A DNA stretch of 64,000 nt from NCBI GenBank assembly GCA_002719955.1, contig PBFW01000067.1, positions 108,176-172,175 of the forward strand. The letters are read 5' to 3'. A program made the position numbers and the translations under genes. A model generated the notes under the pieces. It did not search any database, was not told where the DNA came from, and saw only the letters and a program-made list of their open reading frames with translations. Shown here in pieces: positions 61,884 to 64,000 of the stretch (its first letter is position 1; each line of letters starts with the position of its first letter). The stretch is from Deltaproteobacteria bacterium (GTDB lineage Bacteria > Myxococcota_A > UBA9160 > UBA4427).

Positions 61884-62872
61884 GCGGCGGAGGCTCCCTC
61901 GGTCGCTGCGTCCGGCCAGACGGGATCTTCGAGGAGGTGATGGGCCCGTCCCGCCCAGCCGCTCTTCGCGCCGCATCCGTTGGGAAGGTTGGGCATGTCG
62001 ACGACGGGCAGTTGGCAGCGTTCGGAGACCCGCGCACGCTGGGCGCGGGCGAGGGCGTTGCGGTGGTGCGCGTGTTCGATGATCTTTCGCAAGTCACAGA
62101 GCGCCGGGAGGACTTCGAAGGTGAGGTCTTTCGGGAGGGCCTCCAGAGCGGTCCCGAGGCCGGCGTCGGGATGGGCGGGGAGCCTATTCACGATGATCCG
62201 ATCGACCGCGATGTCGATCTCGGCGCGCGCCCGTTCGACGAGCTCCGCCGTTTCCGTCACCGGCAATTCCTCGGGCAGCGTCACCGGCAGCAACAGGGTC
62301 CGCTCACGGTCGTGCACGAGTTCCTCGACCCAGCCGGCGTGTCGCGAGAGAGGCCCGGCGCGAACTGCCTGTTGAACGACGCGCGGAACATCGAGGAAGG
62401 TCAGTCCATGGCCAGTGGCGGGGGCATCGACGATCAGGAGGTCGTAGAGCGGCTCGCCGCGATCGTCGCGCTGCTGTTCGAGATGCCAGATTCTTCCCAG
62501 GGTGATCAGCTCGCGCCAGCCCGGGGCGGCTTCGAGAAATTGCTGAAACGTTTTCGTCTGGAGGACACGGTCGGTGACCGCACCGAGTCCCGTCTGCAGC
62601 CGGACATAGTCGGCGAGGGCTTCGTGCGGGTCGACGCGCATCGCATGGAGTCCCGGTCGCAGCACGCGTCCGGAATAGCCGAGCGGGGCGGGACGGGCTT
62701 CGAAACGAGAAGCCGCGGATTCGATCGCGGCCGTTTCCGCGAGGAGCACGCGCTTGCCGGCCCGCCGAGCCGCCTCGGCCAGGGCGCAGGACACGGTCGT
62801 CTTGCCGACGCCTCCCTTTCCGGTCACGACGATCAGTCGATACTTGAGCAGGCTGCCGCGGGCGGGGATCAA
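61880..62872 (-). CDS. ArsA-family ATPase, Rv3679-type subunit
   Basis: 330 residues from a TTG start (GAGGCAGAAATTG). The ATG at 62956 would add 28 residues without homology, so the exact start is open. The loop VTGKGGVGKTT keeps both lysines (K19 and K24). VDAPATGHGLTFLDVPRVVQ and LLPVTLPEELPVTETAELVE resemble mycobacterial Rv3679. It is the first gene of a run of five (this ATPase, the second ATPase, unknown, PhaR-type, deacetylase) with overlaps at the first two joints. Because only this subunit has the signature Lys, the active complex is likely an asymmetric heterodimer. Confidence 0.88.
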   Translation of the reverse strand: MIPARGSLLKYRLIVVTGKGGVGKTTVSCALAEAARRAGKRVLLAETAAIESAASRFEARPAPLGYSGRVLRPGLHAMRVDPHEALADYVRLQTGLGAVTDRVLQTKTFQQFLEAAPGWRELITLGRIWHLEQQRDDRGEPLYDLLIVDAPATGHGLTFLDVPRVVQQAVRAGPLSRHAGWVEELVHDRERTLLLPVTLPEELPVTETAELVERARAEIDIAVDRIIVNRLPAHPDAGLGTALEALPKDLTFEVLPALCDLRKIIEHAHHRNALARAQRARVSERCQLPVVDMPNLPNGCGAKSGWAGRAHHLLEDPVWPDAATEGASAA

Positions 62873-63116
62873 TTTCTGCCTCGTGTGCCAGGCGCAGGAG
62901 CCTGGTGGCGAAAACCCATCAGTATGGAGGATGAGTCTAGCTCTCCCTGCGTTCATGCGTGCGCAACTCCTGGCTGGTCGGTCCCTGCAACCGGGCTCAA
63001 GCCCTGTGCGATTGCTTCCGAAGAACTTGAATGTAGAAGAGTTTTTTCACGTCCAGGCGGTATTCCGGAGGATTGGCCCTCCGAGTGATCGCGACGTGTC
63101 GCTCGGGGATTTCGAC

Positions 63117-64000
63117 TTGATCGTCACCTGCGAGGAATGTTCGACCAGCTTCCAGCTCGATGAAGCGCGAATTCCGGTGAGCGGAGCCCAGGTTCGCTGC
63201 TCCCGCTGCAAGCACGCCTTCTTCCTGCCCAACCCTTCGGCCGGCCGGCCGGACACCGTGCATTCGATAGCCGCGCAAGCGGCGAGCGCGCCGGATGACC
63301 CGGTCCCGACCGCGACCCAAGATCTGGGCGCGACGACACTCGATGGACCGCTCGCGGACCCGGGCTCCGAGTTCGAAGCCGAGATCGAGGAAGAGGATTG
63401 GCAGTTCTCAGAAGAGATCCGGATCGAGGGGGATGAAGACCTCGAAGAGGCAATCGACGAGGAACTCAGCGCCGATCTGGGTGCCGCGATGGACGGGGAA
63501 AGCGCGTTCGGCGAGAGCGAGGATTTCGGTTCGGAATTGGATGAATCGGCGCTGCACGCCGAGGCGACGGATTCGCGTATCGAGACGTCGGCATTGGGCG
63601 AGCCGGGTGAGACCAGGAGTGGGGCCGGCGGGGTTTCGGGGATGGAGTTGGATTCGGCGTCCAAGGAGCCCCTGCGTGACGAGTCGAGCTTCGGCACGGT
63701 CGACGACTTCTCGGCGCTGATTGAGGATGAAGAGCCCGCAGCCCCCGTCGACCTCGCGGGCGAGATCGCTGCGGAACTCGCCCAGGAAGAGGCCGCCGAT
63801 CTCCGCATGGGAACCGATCCCGAGAGCGGCCCGGCCGATGATCTCGGCGACCCCGAGAGCTGGGACCTGGTGGGCGGTGACGATATCGCGCTCGCGCCGC
63901 CCCATCGGACCAGCGTGAGCCGCGCCTTCGCGACGGCAAAGACGGTCGATTCGGTCGATTCGGTCGAGACGGGCGAACTATTCGAAGAGGATGCTATCGG
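63117..64000 (+). CDS. MJ0042-type zinc-ribbon protein, partial
   Basis: The frame runs off the right edge with 294 codons present. The N-terminus (IVTCEECSTSFQLDEARIP, VRCSRCKHAFFLP) is the MJ0042 zinc finger with four Cys residues. It is followed by a long acidic, low-complexity region (EIEEEDWQFSEEIRIEGDED, DEELSADLGAAMDG). The intact protein would be expected to have a membrane segment and a C-terminal DUF3426-like domain, as in other deltaproteobacterial members. The TTG before IVTCEEC, with a GGGGA ahead of it, gives the usual family start. It is divergent from the ArsA pair. Confidence 0.85.
   Translation, partial: MIVTCEECSTSFQLDEARIPVSGAQVRCSRCKHAFFLPNPSAGRPDTVHSIAAQAASAPDDPVPTATQDLGATTLDGPLADPGSEFEAEIEEEDWQFSEEIRIEGDEDLEEAIDEELSADLGAAMDGESAFGESEDFGSELDESALHAEATDSRIETSALGEPGETRSGAGGVSGMELDSASKEPLRDESSFGTVDDFSALIEDEEPAAPVDLAGEIAAELAQEEAADLRMGTDPESGPADDLGDPESWDLVGGDDIALAPPHRTSVSRAFATAKTVDSVDSVETGELFEEDAI

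Noticed and set aside
1..64000. Mobile elements, CRISPR arrays and tRNA genes
   Set aside because: No transposase or integrase motif, no regularly spaced direct repeats and no tRNA cloverleaf pattern were found by eye. A covariance-model scan would be needed to exclude tRNAs fully.

Overview
The window is GC-rich, gene-dense chromosomal DNA from a Gram-negative-type bacterium. No phage, transposon, CRISPR array or tRNA was seen. It has a complete division and cell-wall (dcw) cluster with a meso-diaminopimelate-type MurE and a PASTA-tailed FtsI. It also has an imuA-imuB SOS cassette, tandem ArsA-like ATPases, a PHA-type regulator, an MJ0042 zinc-ribbon protein, and many lipid or acyl-CoA and Fe(II)/2-oxoglutarate enzymes. 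Together these suggest an uncultured member of the former Deltaproteobacteria (Myxococcota- or Binatota-like). That placement is inference from gene content, not from a marker tree.

Layout. 0-4.6 kb, minus strand: metF, purN, imuA, imuB and a phospholipid methyltransferase-like gene cut by the window edge. 4.7-7 kb, plus strand: an AdoK-like adenosine kinase, divergent from metF, and a 2-hydroxyglutarate-oxidase-like flavoenzyme. 7-16 kb: a PP2C phosphatase, a reduced histidine kinase, a decayed fatty-acid desaturase, typA, a PhyH-type dioxygenase, thrH, uppP and an RpoD/RpoS-type sigma factor behind an AT-rich intergenic island. 16.6-20.2 kb: an SLC13-type transporter, an ArgA-like acetyltransferase and the RNase P RNA gene. 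20.2-25.5 kb, plus strand: an HxlR-SCP2 regulator translationally coupled to an acyl-CoA dehydrogenase, a second dehydrogenase, an MgtC-like protein and an MFS transporter. 25.5-29.5 kb, minus strand: a MarR / TauD-type dioxygenase / two cupins / amidohydrolase set that looks catabolic; one cupin gene appears frameshifted at a pentanucleotide repeat. 29.5-39.4 kb: quinone oxidoreductase, MsbA-like ABC exporter, ndk, enoyl-CoA hydratase, a CBM9/DUF5916 outer-membrane protein, and an APH-like kinase overlapping a CmoB-like methyltransferase.

39.6-58.1 kb, minus strand: mraZ-rsmH-ftsL-ftsI-murE-murF-mraY-murD-ftsW-murG-murC-murB-ftsQ-ftsA-ftsZ. Most neighbours from ftsL to ftsQ overlap by 1 to 19 bases. 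Four GTGGGA boxes precede mraZ, an imperfect palindrome precedes ftsZ, and a perfect 19-bp hairpin follows ftsZ. FtsZ ends in two tandem copies of the conserved C-terminal peptide. 58.3-63 kb, minus strand: two ArsA-family ATPases that match the two halves of the mycobacterial Rv3679/Rv3680 pair, then a small unknown protein, a PhaR-type regulator and an HDAC-family deacetylase. Divergent from them is an MJ0042 zinc-ribbon protein that runs off the right edge.

The best candidates for something new are the asymmetric ArsA pair in a PHA-regulator operon, the FtsZ with a doubled C-terminal peptide, and the MarR-controlled dioxygenase/cupin/amidohydrolase cluster.
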